Shown: positions 28,699-41,534, counted from the stretch's first letter. The stretch is DNA of 64,000 bases from Xanthostigma xanthostigma (GCA_963575645.1 OY754470.1:310001-374000), one strand, 5' to 3'. Notes: generated by a model not told the origin, from the sequence alone. A program made the numbers and translations.

Positions 28699-29402
28699 TG
28701 ATAGTATTGTAGTAAACAAAGAAAGAAACAAGATGTTGTTGTCAGTCGTAATCACTTTCGTTCACATTAAATTCTGCTCTATGGCAATCTTAATGATTTC
28801 ATTTTAGAGTTTAAGTTCAGCTGTTAACAAAAGTTAGACAGAAACCACAGAAGTATTCATTTGTTCTTCGTAGAAAACAGAACAAAATACAATAAAGTGT
28901 GTTCGTTTGTTTGTGCTGTTTATGGTAACCTATTGCTATTACTCTTTCAAAGAAAAGTTGGCAGCGATTCAAATTCATCCACTCTCTCGATCATATTTTG
29001 TCCGTAGAAAAAGGAAAAGGAACGTGCAAATATAATATTTAACTTCTATACGTTACTACCTAACTTAATTTCGTTGTAAAGAAAAAAAAACTTGTAAAAC
29101 AATATGTAGGCTGCCGAAGAGTGTATACTAAAAACAGCCGCCGTTTTATACAAATTGAATATTCTAGAATATACTGACCTATAAAAAGAGGTCGCTTTAA
29201 CTCGACCGTTTGTCATTTCTCAAACAGCTGGTAATATACCTACCTTCAGCGCGTTTACCGAGGGAATAGTAACGCACATTTTCCTCACTTTTTGAACAGT
29301 GAATGCATGGAAATTAGTGTTCTTTCTCTCTATTCTCCATATAGTGTGCGCACTGACCCCTTGACATTTTTTCGCAAAAACAAAAATAGAAAAAAGTTTT
29401 TA
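28699..29402. other. Intergenic or intronic
   Basis: No gene or repeat end recognised. Confidence 0.4.
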
Positions 29403-29714
29403 AAGTGAAACTTTTATTCTATCGCCCCGAATTTTTCTGGCCGTCTGTTGCATGTCGCATTACAGGCGGCCGCGGAGTAGGGGTAAAGTGAAACGCGTTC
29501 GAAGTAGGCGCTCGGTAGAGCAGCCAAGGCCAATATGGCGGCGCCCATGGTTAGCATCAGCTGACCGTGTAGTATGTATAACACATAGTCAGTCTGTCAT
29601 GCGGGCAAGTGCTGTACAGTGTTTACATGTTTTTATTCGTGTATTCATGTGAATATTGTTGTTTATAATTAATCGTGATGGATAAGTGTCTACAATCCAA
29701 TAAAAGTTTCACTT
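29403..29714 (+). mobile_element. GC-rich short element, copy 1
   Basis: Bounded by AAGTGAAACTTTTATT and its inverse AATAAAAGTTTCACTT. The interior is unusually GC-rich (GGCGGCCGCGGAGTAGGGG, CCAATATGGCGGCGCCCATGG). An inverted copy lies at 41535-41825. An Arg-rich frame (MSHYRRPRSRGKVK...) of 66-68 codons is open in both copies, but I regard it as incidental. Confidence 0.7.
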
Positions 29715-30254
29715 GCGTCGTGGTTTCTTAAAACCACACAACTGTTTTTTTTTTTTTATAAACTCAAACATACTGTCCATCTCAAATGAACCTATTTCTC
29801 TTTTTTTGTGTTAGTCGGTATATTGAATTGATAATGGCTACATCGTTTGTGGTAGAAATAAGAAATTCTCTACGTGGTTCTCATAAAACATAATAAATAT
29901 TTCCAGCCGTTATGCGTGAGTTCCGGTCGCACTTTGAAAGTCGATATAACAGCCTGTGACAAAAGGCTACGCCGGAACTGATACTTGGTTTGCTTGTGAA
30001 CTCGCGCACGCGTTTAAATTATTGAGTTATTGCTTTTGTTGTTCCGAATAATATTACTTTGTTTATTAAGTAAATTCTATCGCAAAAATCCAGAACATGA
30101 ATATTTTCTTACTCAATGCATAAAGTGCTGTTTGAATATAAATTATGTCCTGTTTTTTCTATATAAATCTTATAGTTCTAGGAAAAACAGTAGAATTTAA
30201 CATTTAAATTTAATACGCGTGCAAAATTTCAGCTCAAATGAATAACGGAATTAA

Positions 30255-30418
30255 AAGTGCGAGTCGCACCCGGACTAACCCGGATCGGTCAATCATAAAA
30301 TGTATTGTCATCGAAACTACACATGTGTTCAAAATTTCATCTCGCTTGGTTAACTATAGAAGACGGTGAAAATTTAAAAATTATATTCGCACCCGGACGA
30401 AGCCGGGTCGATCAGCTA
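30255..30418 (+). mobile_element. Helitron 3' terminus
   Basis: Ends with the hairpin ACCCGGACGAAGCCGGGT, seven bases, then CTAG at 30415-30418 followed by T. A decayed duplicate of the hairpin (ACCCGGACTAACCCGG) lies near 30269. AAAATTTCA(A/T)CTC phrases around it recur at 30225, 30333, 30460 and after the minisatellite, which suggests a larger Helitron-derived block. The 5' end was not found. Confidence 0.6.
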
Positions 30419-31044
30419 GTTATCATAATATTGTGTTGTCATCGGAATTACACCCGTGTGCAAAATTTCAACTCAATCGGATAACGGGTTTTTAATCAAT
30501 TGTAAAATATGTCGAACAGACAAGAAAGCGGGAAATATTGTCTTTTGACCGTTGGGAACATTGATTAGAAAAACAATTTGAGCATCGAACTGTCAGTGAA
30601 TACGTTGCAATTCAATTGTTAATAATTAATTGTTGTTTTAACGTTAAAATTTGTTGATTTAAACAATGTTATTGTTGAAAAACGTTTTTGATCATTTGTT
30701 TTTCATGTGTGTGATATTAGTTTTTCGTAAAAATGTACTTTTTGTTTAAAAAACTTTCGCATGGTAAACGCCTATAAATCTTATGATCCTGCCGCAAAGA
30801 CGATCGTAAAGGTAAGTGATTTTTGACAAATTCTACATTATATTTTCTGTTTTTATACACATGTGTAGGGCGAATTTATATGATTTTCTATATTGTACTC
30901 CATTTATAACCAGTGGGAGTATATGCCCAAGTAATTCAAGAATTACAAGGCGCGAAATTTTACCCCGGTGATTTGTTTGAAAATCAGTGTATATTTAACG
31001 TTCAGCCCGGAATTGTTTTTTTAAAAACTCCACATTAGCCCCTT
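30419..31044. other. Repeat-derived, possible small exon
   Basis: Contains an ATG at 30761 opening MVNAYKSYDPAAKTIVK, which ends in phase 0 at a strong donor (GTAAAG|GTAAGTG, 30811/30812). The start recalls N-termini of some transposon proteins, but the sequence is too short to identify. Confidence 0.3.
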
Positions 31045-32789
31045 CTTGTTTCATATTGTAGGAAAGCATAATAATATTAGTCCGCCATCTTTAGAAGTCC
31101 GCCATATTGGATTTGGAGTGACGTCACTTTATTTTTCGAATTATTTACAGCAGGCTCTTTCATTTGATACCCATATTGTAGGAAAGCATAATAAAATTAG
31201 TCAGCCATTTTTAGAAGTCCGCCATATTGGATTTTGAGTGACTTCACTTTATTTTTCGAGTTATTTTAAGCAAGCCCTTTCATTTGATACCCATATTGTA
31301 GCAAAGCATAATAATATTAGTCCGCCATTTTTAGAAGTCCGCCATATTGGATTTAGAGTGACGTCACTTTATTTTTCGAGTTATTTACAGCAAGCCCTTT
31401 CATTTGATACCCATATTGTAGGAAAGCATAATAAAATTAGTCCGCCATTTTTAGAAGTCCGCCATATTGGATTTAGAGTAACGTCACTTCATTTTTCGAG
31501 TTATTCTCAGCAAGCCCTTTCATTTGATACCCATATTGTAGGAAAGCATAATAAAATTAGTCCGCTATCTTTAGAAGTCCGCCATATTGGATTTAGAGTG
31601 ACGTCACTTTATTTTTCGAGTTATTTACAGCAAGCCCTTTCATTTGATACCCATATTGTAGGAAAGCATAATAAAATTAGTCCGCCATTTTTAGAAGTCC
31701 GCCATATTGGATTTAGAGTAACGTCACTTCATTTTTCGAGTTATTCTCAGCAAGCCCTTTCATTTGATACCCATATTGTAGGAAAGCATAATAAAATTAG
31801 TCCGCTATCTTTAGAAGTCCGCCATATTGGATTTAGAGTGACGTCACTTTATTTTTCGAGTTATTTACAGTAAACCCTTTCATTTGATACCCATATTGTA
31901 GGAAAGCATAATAAACTTAGTCCGCCATCTTTAGAAGTCCGCCATATTGGATTTAGAGTGACGTCACTTTATTTTTCGAGTTATTTTCAGCAAGCCCTTT
32001 CATTTGATACCCATATTGTAGGAAAGCATAAAAAACTTAGTCCGCCATCTTTAGAAGTCCGCCATATTCGATTTAGAGTGACGTCACTTTATTTTTCGAG
32101 TTATTTACAGCAAGCTCTTTCATTTGATACCCATATTGTAGGAAAGTAAATAAAATTAGTCCGCCATTTTTAGAAGTCCGCCATATTGGATTTAGAGTGA
32201 CGTCACTTTATTTTTCGAGTTATTCTCAACAAGCCCTTTCATTTCATACCCATATTGTAGGAAAGCATAATAAACTTAGTCCGCCATCTTTAGAAGTCCG
32301 CCATATTGGATTTAGAGTGACGTCACTTTATTTTTCGAGTTATTTACAGCAAGCCCTTTCATTTGATACCCATATTGTAGGAAAGCATAATAAACTTAGT
32401 CCGCCATATTGGATTTAGAGTGATGTCACTTTATTTTTCGAGTTATTTTCAACAAGCCCTTTCATTTGATACCCATATTGTAGGAAAGCATAAAAAACTT
32501 AGTCCGCCATCTTTAGAAGTCCGCCATATTGGATTTAGAGTGACGTCACTTTAATTTTCGAGTTATTTACAGCAAGCTCTTTCATTTGCTACCCATATTG
32601 TAGGAAAGTAAATAAAATTAGTCCGCCATTTTTAGAAGTCCGCCATATTGGATTTAGAGTGACGTCACTTTATTTTTCGAGTTATTCTCAGCAAGCCCTT
32701 TCATTTGATACCCATATTGTAGGAAAGCATAATAAAATCCGCTATATTTAGAAGTTCGCCATATTGGATTTAGAGTGACGTCACACAGC
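31045..32789. repeat. 120-bp minisatellite, about 14.5 units
   Basis: The unit runs CATTTGATACCCATATTG, GGAAAGCATAATAAA, TTAGTCCGCCATTTTTAGAA, GTCCGCCATATTGGATTT, AGAGTGACGTCACTTTATTT, TTCGAGTTATTTACAG and back to CAAGCCCTTT. Each unit carries a TGACGTCA palindrome. The units at 31441-31560 and 31681-31800 are identical, as are their partners, giving a 240-bp higher-order period. Two units near 32146 and 32606 share GGAAAGTAAATAAAATTAG, so a longer block was also duplicated. One unit near 32400 has an internal loss. Open frames here arise because 120 is a multiple of 3. Confidence 0.95.
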
Positions 32790-33059
32790 TAACCATGCAT
32801 TGTCATCCAAACTTAACGTGTATACAAATTTTCATCTCAATCGGTTGAAGATATCTGCTTTAAAATTACCGAAGGCATTCTTACCGCTCACTTAGTAATT
32901 CAGTTGTTCAATTAGTAATTTAGTCGCTCACTTATTAATTTAGTCACACAACTATTATTTTAATATATTCAAGTTATTAAAACAGTATCTCATCATCAGT
33001 CACCAAGTTTTTTTTTTTTATTCGACCGTTTTATAATTCCACTATTATTATTATATAAA

Positions 33060-33866
33060 ACAACATTATAAGAGATATATTCTTTTACGCATGCGCCGAT
33101 GTTCCCAAAAAACAATAGGCCACTTCATATTTGCATATCAAACATCCTCCCAAAATTTGGTTTCAATCCGCTCATCCGTGGTGTCGGAATGGTAAGAAAT
33201 GTCAAAAGTGACGTTTGCATCTGCAAAGTATTATGTTCTAATAATTAGTTATTCAAATTGTTAACCCAGAAGGCGTTGCATTTCAGAAATATTCGAAACG
33301 GCATCCGTTTTTGAACAAATGCTATCTTTTAATTTCATTATTGTAATAAATAATATTATCGACCAATTTTATTTGAAGACAGAACATACGTAATTTTTAA
33401 ATTGCCATGTTAAACCGTGCAACAGAGAGAGATAACCGAAAGATGTTTGCCATCGGTTATATCAGATTGAATTTATTTCTATATAAATGTGTATAAAAAA
33501 ACTGATAGGGCAAATTCTGTTGTACGAAATTTATGTAAAATTTTCTCCTCTTTCGTTTAAGACATGTTTCGAACCGATCTGATTTAAATTGAGCGAGTTA
33601 TAAGCGAAAAACTTCGTTTTTTCTAAATTGCTCCCCTCTGGAGCAAAAATTCAAAAATCGGGCGACGTTAGGATCTAAGTTACCCGGAGACGAATCGAAC
33701 AAAAAAAAGTTTTTTAAAATCGGTTAAGGCGTTTGAGCTGTACACAATCCACAAAAAAGCGTGACATACAGATTCACAGATTCACAGATTCACAGATTCA
33801 CAGATTCACAGATTCACAGACAAAGCGAGTACATATAGGCGCTTTAGCTTACGCTATTCGCGCCTA
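33060..33866. repeat. Dispersed repeat with 8-bp microsatellite
   Basis: Shares long stretches, inverted, with 55673-56101 (inside a GTGATAACG element): GCGTTGCATTT, GTCAAAAGTGACGTTTGCAT, TGGTTTCAATCCGCTCATCC, TCTCCTCTTTCGTTTAAGAC. Near the right end at about 33769-33820 ATTCACAG is repeated about six times, followed by ACAAAGCGAGTACATATAGG. The class is unknown; the general look is Helitron-like. Confidence 0.55.
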
Positions 33867-34554
33867 AAAAGTATGTGTCGCAGTACACGACCGAAGTGAA
33901 ACTTCTTAAGCATGAATAAAATATAACGACGTTGGCTTGTTACGATATTTATTGATAAAAAAAATATTTTTAATGATTAAATTATTATTTTTTTAAAATA
34001 ATCAGTGCAAGTAATTTAAGAATTGCAATGCGTGAAATTTTACATATTACATCCCGGCGTTAAAGTTTGAAAATAAAGATAGTATTACTTAAAAAAAATT
34101 TTTTCCTTCATTTTAATAAAATAAAACTGCTTACATTCAGGCTGAAAATAATTAGAGCAAGCCGTTTCTTATTTTATTTATAATTTTTTTAAGTCGCTTA
34201 GACTCATGATTATTTGTGTTTTTTAACGGGATCCAAGAGAAAATTTTGAGTTAAATCCGCGCCTGGCTTACGACATGCGGAAATCGTCGTCCGATCCAAG
34301 TGCTATACGAATGTGAACTATGTCTCAGGTGGAAATGCTACGTTATTAGTTATTTGTAAGCTACATAATTTATGTATGGGGAGCAAACAAACACATCACG
34401 ACGCTTGACGTCAACTTTATCGTATACGCGAGCCGAGCGACTTCACAGGAAACAGTTGACACACGAAAAATGAAAGATCTAATAGTTGTTGTATTGTTAG
34501 ACATATAATATTGTGCATTTTCAACAGTAGAATGTTTCCGTTACTATATTTTTG
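33867..34554. other. Intergenic or intronic
   Basis: No gene recognised. AAGTAATTTAAGAATTGCAA near 34009 is a diverged copy of text at about 30930 and 48446. Confidence 0.35.
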
Positions 34555-34858
34555 AAGTGAAAACTTCTTTAGCGGCGCTGTACACTGTTTTTGTAATGGG
34601 TAAAAAATGTTAAACTCACGTCTGGTTACTAAGAACTGTGTGAGACTCTCTAAGTGATAGTAATTGCCAGACACTTTTTATACAACGTTAGACATCTAGC
34701 GTTGAAATATCGTACATAAAAATGCAATCTATGATACAAACCATTTTATATTTTACAAGTGTTGCCAATAAATAAACAATGCTTCTAAATGCAAAAAATT
34801 AAGACGTAAATATTCAAGTTTTCACTTCCGCCGGCACTCCCGGAGTGCAACCCGTCTT
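34555..34858 (-). mobile_element. CTCCGGGAG-hairpin element, copy 2
   Basis: AAGTGAAAACTTCTTTAGCG at the left; CACTCCCGGAGTGCAACCCG at the right, containing the near-palindrome GCACTCC-G-GGAGTGC. Close to copies at 20453 and 37021 over the full length. Confidence 0.78.
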
Positions 34859-34922
34859 TTTTTATGTATTAGTAGGTATTGATCATAATATTGTAATAAA
34901 AAAATAATTATTCTAAAAAAAA

Positions 34923-35090
34923 CAGAAAACTCGCCTGTACAAAAATGAGACTGACTATAAGGAAGAAAACGAGTCGGAAAACCTTTCTTTTCTTTTAATA
35001 GGGTCCACATCTGCTGCGTCTTGAGGTTTTCCGACTTGTTTTCTTCCTTATAGTTAGTCTCATTTTTGTGCAGTCGGGTTTTTAGATTTT
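34923..35090. mobile_element. Fold-back element
   Basis: Arms of about 58 bp (AAACTCGCCTGTACAAAAAT... and its inverse ending GTGCAGTCGGGTTT) flank a loop of about 35 bp. A further partial copy of the right arm follows at about 35100-35150. Confidence 0.7.
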
Positions 35091-35335
35091 TTTTTTTATA
35101 TATTTTTTATTTTCTTCCTTTTAATTAGTCATTTTTAAGCAGTCGGGTTTGTTGCTATAATATTATCCAGACCGTTGTCTATAATACTGCTAGTTGGTTG
35201 ATCAACTAATCGACGATTATATAGGGATTCTTGCTGAATTATATATACCGATCATTATCTGATTGCACTGTGAATAATTAAAGTCAACGCTGAACGCTTG
35301 TACTAACTTGCCTTATACGCAATATAAGTGATTCG

Positions 35336-35796
35336 CAATTAGGCTTTTGAAAAAAAAATAATTATCGATTTTTTTATTGTATTTTAAAACTTTATTATAA
35401 ATAATATTGATAATCGAGGCGAAAAACTTTCAAAAAATTTTTTTAAATTAATTATAAGCAATTTAAAATTGATAAAATATTAAAAAAAATCACGTGACTG
35501 CAAACGCATTAAAATTGTTTTTGATAGTTGTGACGTCATAATGGTAAAATGTATATACGCAGTATACTATCAATGGCTTCTACTTACATGTTTATTGACT
35601 AAAACATTATGACGTCACATTATGTTCGGGAAATGTCGGCGCGTTCTCGGAACTGGGTACAAAAATTTATTTTTAATTTGATATAACTTTTGAATTATAA
35701 CGAAAATAAAAAAAAGAAAAATAGTTTTGTTATAAAACTTATAAGTATACGATCTTTTTATTTATGACAAAAAAAAATTTCATTCAAAAGCCCAAT
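35336..35796. mobile_element. AATTAGGCTTTTGAA-TIR element, copy 1
   Basis: Ends AATTAGGCTTTTGAA and TTCAAAAGCCCAATT are inverted. The interior is AT-rich with a central TGACGTCATAATG...CATTATGACGTCA inverted repeat. Near-identical to 47335-47840 except at the centre, where this copy is shorter. Confidence 0.75.
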
Positions 35797-36427
35797 TGTG
35801 TTCTATTTTTGATACTTATGTGAAACAATTAATGTTGGGAGCAAAACCGTGCAATTGGCGCGACGCTTTTATGAGACGACGTTTTATTGGGATGACGTTA
35901 CGTTTATGTGCGTTGATAACAAGGCAAAATTTAGTTACTTTATACTTACTGTGGTGCTAATAATTTTTAAGTTGATGCACTAATGTTTTTTTTTTTTATT
36001 TTTGTATATGTTTTGTTTGTTTTTTTTTCTGGTTTTTCTAAATTAAAAAAAAAATTAGTTACTAGAATTTTGCTTATATAGTTGTTTCACATCTGCCAAG
36101 CGTCCCAAGACGACCCACATTTTTTTTTTTTAATAAGATTGTAGGTTTTTATTTTGTATCAAGGTTAGAAAATTATATAAGATATTAATGCCTACTAAAA
36201 AATATAAAACTGTAACGGGATCTCTTTAATTTCAATTTTTGACGGTTTCTGAGTACCTACCTAGCAAAAGGAAGAAAAAGTGTTTCTTGAATATCTGTGT
36301 TCGTCGTCTGGTTGTTCGCAAAGCTGTCAATGAACGATTGATTTTTTTCATATATGTGGCATTTAGTGTACACTGTACATGAAACAATTAGAGTGAAAAG
36401 AATTAAAATAATATACATACAATGTAA
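35797..36427. other. Intergenic or intronic
   Basis: T-rich, no gene recognised. Confidence 0.35.
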
Positions 36428-36651
36428 TGCCTCCACTACATATGTGGCCAGCACCGCCACTCAAATAAGTGCCCATCATCGCCGCGATGATTGCCTAGCG
36501 CACGATACTGGCCACGCATTCCTTTGATGTACCGACAATCAACCGATTACTGCCGATTACAGGCGATTATGTCCACGCACCGACGAATATGCCCTCTACA
36601 CAATCGTGAGTGCCTGTAAGTGGCGGTGCTGGCCACGTGTGTAGTGGATGC
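36428..36651. mobile_element. GC-rich MITE
   Basis: TIRs of about 36 bp: CTCCACTACATATGTGGCCA at left and TGGCCACGTGTGTAGTGGA at right, with AGCACCGCCACT just inside. TGC on both outer sides may be the target duplication. Non-coding. Confidence 0.7.
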
Positions 36652-37020
36652 ATGAAGAATAAAGACGGCAATACACCAACTTTATAAGACGAAGTGTAAA
36701 ACATCAACTGCTACTGCTCTCTGAACTGCAGGAGCAGGAGGAGCGATGACTGCAATGTCACACAGCGGGATGAATGTGTCAAGAACTCACCTCATTCTCT
36801 CCCCCTCGGTCTTTCTTGTGACTTGTCTGCGTGGCATTGACTTTAGACAATCGACTGCGCATTCCCAAGTTCAGCTGAACTTGTCGCCTGTTATCCGAAT
36901 GAAATTAAATAGAGTTAGCTGCCAAAAACCTCCATCAACCATTTTATTTGGTGTTGCCAGCTGATTTCGAAATACTAACACTTAGGACTAAATGTCTCCC
37001 CGCCGAATGTGTGTTTTTTT

Positions 37021-37320
37021 AAGTGAAAACTTCTTTAGCAGTGCTGTACACGTTTTTTGTAATGGGTAAAAAATGTTAAACTCGCGTCAGGTCAGTAAGA
37101 ACTGGGTGAGACTCTCTAAGTGATAGTAATTGCCAGATACTTTTTATACAACGTTAGACATCTAGCGTTGAAATATCGTACATAAAAATGCAATCTATGA
37201 TACAAACCATTTTATTTACAACTGTTGCCAATAAATAAACAATGCTTCTAAATGCAAAAAATTAAGACGTTAATATTCAAGTTTTCACTTCTGCCGGCAC
37301 TCCCGGAGTGCAACCCGTCT
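37021..37320 (-). mobile_element. CTCCGGGAG-hairpin element, copy 3
   Basis: Full-length match to the copy at 34555, including CTAGCGTTGAAATATCGTAC and the hairpin end. Confidence 0.78.
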
Positions 37321-39092
37321 TTTTTTTTATTAATAACCTCAGCTGTGCGTGAGAAGTTTCGGAAAAAATAGCGGACACTTTAAAAATTTGTTTCTAATAT
37401 TCATTTTTTGCTTGGCGAACTACCGCGCTTGAATCGTCATTCTCGAGACTTGAATAGTTTTAGTGGCTAATTGCTTTTCTCGCTGCCCGTTTCAAGTTCA
37501 TAAATAATAATAATACATATTTATTTGCATTGCCAAAAGAAAAATGGATACAAAACGTCACTTCACATTTACTTACATCAAGTCGCAAAGATCATAAGGC
37601 ACAGATCTAAGGAAATATTGTTTTAATTCTTTCTGAAACTTCTTCGAATTCTTTTCTTTTTTAATCTTTTTTGGCCGCCTTCCGTAGACTTTGTAACCTA
37701 TATATGTATAGGGAAATTTCATAAAATGCAGTTTTCTGTTTTATGGCAACATTATTGCTGAGTCGTGTATTATAGTGCCTCAAATTGTAATCTTTATTGA
37801 CGAAATAGATGTGATTTATGATATTGAACATCCCTGCAAGAAAGACATGTCGATTGCGCTGGATGACAAGCGACTGTAGAGAACAAGGTAGGCTGTGACA
37901 CAGTGTAAACAAACATATTGATCCGAATGTAAACACTCCTGTGCCATCACACCATCATCGCTGCACGTAAAAAAATTTCGCTGTCTTGTCACGTCTTCAG
38001 GTCTCGCCGCCAAATGGTGTCGAACGATGACGTTTGATTCCCAATTGTAACTGGCATACGTGTCACTTCGGATAGGGTTGCCATATTGGTTAGAGTTCGA
38101 CCGCAAGCTTTTTTATTCATCTTCACTATAGTTCGTTGCAGGTCAGTCAGCTTGGGTCAAATCTTCCAAATCGCCTTTGAAGCACTTCTGCTTTAAAATT
38201 TTGCATACTTTTGTAGTATCGATGACAATACGATAATCCGATAACCATAACCCGATGCTGCAGTCGGGATAGTCAGCTCACTGGGCAACTTTTTGACAGC
38301 CTATATGGTAGACATATCGTGTTTGGGCTCGTTTTGATCGGCAAACGGTTCTGTTGATAATATAATACACCCATGCTAAGTGCTTGTAGAGTAGGAAATA
38401 ATAAAATATAAGTTATAAAAAACCTTTTAAAAAATGTTTTTACACGTTTGGTGTACGGTCGAAGTTAACCGAAACAAGATTTCAAAAGACTTTTTTGGCT
38501 TTTTTGGTCGATAACACTTTTACAAAGAGCCCCAGAAGTGACGGCAGAAATTTTGAGGACAGATCCCTTTTGAAGTTTTGAATCGAAAAGCCCTTTGCTG
38601 TTTTTGCCTTCGAGTTATACCAGCCAGTTAATTATAAAAATATTACATTACGCGCTGTTTGTTTAGTAATTTTTTTTTAAAGAGAAAAATGGGAACATAA
38701 TTAATTTGCAAAAAGCAGAAAAATGTTGTATAGGTACATTTGCATGTTGAAATGAGGCAGTCTTACCAATAGATGTGGGGGATGGTGGGGAGGGGGTGAC
38801 GGGTAGGTAACTGGGATGATCAATACGACAATGGATTGTCTTAGACAACTCTGCGTAAGGAAAATTGGTTTAACGTGCTAGATATAAGGAAGAACGATAT
38901 TTTCCTGGGGGAAATTCCCTGCACCGACTGAGTGACGGGTCTGAATATATAGAATTCGAATTAGATTCTACTTGTTCTGATTGGTTGTGCGGATTTTCAT
39001 TCTCAAATTAACTATTAATTAAACCGTTTTCCGTTCCGTCGGTGTTTTCTCTGTTTAATTGTCAAAACTTGGAGTTTGCGTTAAGATATATA
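37321..39092. other. Intergenic or intronic
   Basis: No gene supported. Open frames at 37661-37936 and 37816-38106 (minus) show no recognised domain. A GC patch CACCCCCTCCCCACCATCCC (minus strand, about 38775-38795) is low complexity. Confidence 0.35.
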
Positions 39093-39857
39093 CAGGGTGT
39101 CCCATTAAGAATGGGACATAGAACAACCGCAGATTCTCCAATTCAAAATAAAACGATTAAGCGAAATATGCTTAGATAAAATGTTACTCGTTTCCAAAAT
39201 ACGGGGTGTTGAAGTTGAAAACTGAAAAATTATTAATGTCCATAATTTTTTTAATACACCGTATAATTTTACTCAAATCGGCACACTTGTTAAATATCAT
39301 AAAATGCACCTAACAATAAAAAAATTAGTTCAGTACGCTCTACCAGTGGCGTACGGCAGGAGTAAGTAATGCTTGTACCCCTTCTAAATGTTACGCCGCT
39401 GTCTAAATTTTAATTTTGACTATAATTTTAATTTTTTTGATATTTTCTAAGTCAATAATGTACACTTGTTAGTTTATTGTAAAGTCATTGGTTTTCGAGA
39501 TATTCGCAGTTTTTTTAAGACAAAATTGTAAAAATGAATATTATTAATAATAATACAAATAAAAAGTACATGTCTATCTATCTTTAACTGCGAATATCTC
39601 GAAAAACAATTACTTTACAACAAACTAACAAGTGTACATTATTGACTTAGAAAATATCAAAAAAATTAAAATTATAGTCAAAATTAAAATTTAGACAGCG
39701 GCGTAGCATTTAGAAGGGGTACAAGCATTACTTACTCCTGCCGTACGCCACTGGTAGAGCGAGTAACATTTTATCTAAGCATATTTCGCTTAATCGTTTT
39801 ATTTTGAATTGGAGAATCTGCGGTTGTTCTATGTCCCATTCTTAATGGGACACCCTG
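39093..39857. mobile_element. Mariner-type element with nested fold-back
   Basis: TIRs of about 100 bp start CAGGGTGTCCCATTAAGAAT and are nearly perfect; TA flanks both ends. A second fold-back (about 39338-39763) with arms from CTCTACCAGTGGCGTACGGC nests near the right TIR. Its arms are also about 150 bp or more and meet around TAAGACAAAATTG. No transposase frame. Confidence 0.8.
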
Positions 39858-40436
39858 TATAGGGTAGTCATATAATATGCAATAAGTTATACTGGATGTA
39901 TTTTCGTGCATTGCGTTTCTAATAGTGAGCATAAAAAATTTCGCTTTTCGAGAATCCAATATATATTTGTTCAAAAAAATGTAAATTTTTTTGTAAGTGT
40001 GCTTTACGGATTTTGAGGCCGCTGATTATGAATTTGTGGTCAAAAAATCAAAATTCGACCGAAATAATTCCGCTGTTAAAATCACTTTGAATATAAACCT
40101 TTTATGAGAAAATAAGATCTCTAGTATGAAGAGTGTTCAAGAAATATTATATTGTAATCTATACATATAGTGAACCTTACAGAATAATATATACTCGTAT
40201 AATATTTGCCTGAAGCTTGTACGAGTAACTACAACTGTTTGTTATTGTAAGTTTTGTTAAGCTACAGTATTTGCTTTTCGTTTCCATAACAAAAAGCATT
40301 CAAAATACTCTCCAAGCTGCGTACAACGCGAATATCGCACAATGGTTGTTGTATGCAGCTTATATATAATATAATATGACTTATTTGTAGTGACCTGGTA
40401 ATGATAATCGCTTAATGACTGTAATAACAGATAAAA
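39858..40436. other. Intergenic or intronic
   Basis: No gene or repeat end recognised. Confidence 0.35.
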
Positions 40437-40740
40437 AATAAATAGATAGATAGATAGATATTTATTAACAGCTTAAAAACATTACTATAAACGTGTGAGC
40501 TTATGTCAGTAAAATACAAATATATAAAATGTTTAAACATACAATTGATAAAATTCTCGTTAAGGATTCTCCATTAACAGCTTTCTTAAAGCGATTTTTA
40601 AAAACATTATATGTGTTTGTACCTCCAAAAGCCGGATTCAGATCTATATCCGACCCACGGAAACTTTTGACAAGATAAGGCTTATCTGCGACTAACTTTA
40701 GAAATTGATTAAAATATAAAAAAATCCAGACAATTGGGCG
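40437..40740 (-). mobile_element. Probable non-LTR retrotransposon 3' end
   Basis: Read on minus, a frame of about 60 codons (VADKPYLVKSFRGSDIDL, then NVFKNRFKKAVNGESLTR) runs to a stop. It is followed by a short 3' region and a (TATC)n tail at 40443-40460 on plus as GATAGATAGATA. Coding end, short UTR and simple-repeat tail are typical of 5'-truncated LINE copies. The family is not identified. Confidence 0.4.
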
Positions 40741-41534
40741 ATAGGACGCGGGTAACGACCAGTAATAAATATTAAATTATATTCGTTTGCATGGTTTCAT
40801 AATATGGTTTAACGTGTAAAAATGTACCAAATACATAAATCCAGAGAAATTTATAGACATTCGGAAAACTTCCCGCAAACTGGATTTCTTTTTAACATAA
40901 CTAATAATTAATATTATTAGTCTTGGACACTTTTCTATGTAATAAGATAAAACTATTTTATAATATTCAATGTATCAAGAACCACAAAACGCCACAAAAA
41001 GAACTTTTGTTATTTTGAAAATATTTCCGAAACAATAAAGTTTAGAAAGGAATCTTTTTTAGAGCTCCGCGCCGTGTAATTTTTGAATTACTTGTATGCT
41101 CTAAGAGATTCATCAGAGTAAAATAGATCAAACAGGCGTTATTGAAAATTGTTTATAAAAAGTTCTCACAACTAGAATAAAATTCCCTTGTTGCATCTTC
41201 TTATTGACATCTCGCGTAAAATATGATGGCATAAAAACAAAATATATATTTTTTTTATCGAAAAGAAAGTCGCGTCTGGCTTTCAAATTACGCACATTTA
41301 TCACTGAATTTTTTTTAGCAGCTTTCACTCCTTCGGAAAAATACATTGCAAAAAAACTTACCGTCAGAGTAATAAAATTGAAATTCCTAGTGTGTAGGTA
41401 GGTATATGAAAATGTGTTATATTGCATTTTCCGATACCGATAAATATTAAGTTTGAGAAAATTGGGGTCCGGGTTTCTTTTATATAAGATGATATTTTTA
41501 GACAAATATTTACTAAAAACTTACAGTAAAGGAA
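40741..41534. other. Intergenic or intronic
   Basis: No gene supported. The minus open frame at 41128-41505 is AT-driven. Confidence 0.35.

Noticed and set aside
29452-29652. Arg-rich frame (MSHYRRPRSRGK...) open in both GC-rich element copies
   Set aside because: Only two near-identical copies, so conservation is uninformative; composition explains the Arg content.
31238-31873. 211-aa open frame with repeated peptide
   Set aside because: It is the 120-bp minisatellite read in a frame kept open because 120 is a multiple of three; neighbouring units contain stops.
31045-32789. Regular array as a possible CRISPR
   Set aside because: Units are wholly repeated with no unique spacers, and the genome is eukaryotic.
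36746-36964. 72-aa frame on the plus strand
   Set aside because: No family motif, no splice-site framing, lies among MITEs.
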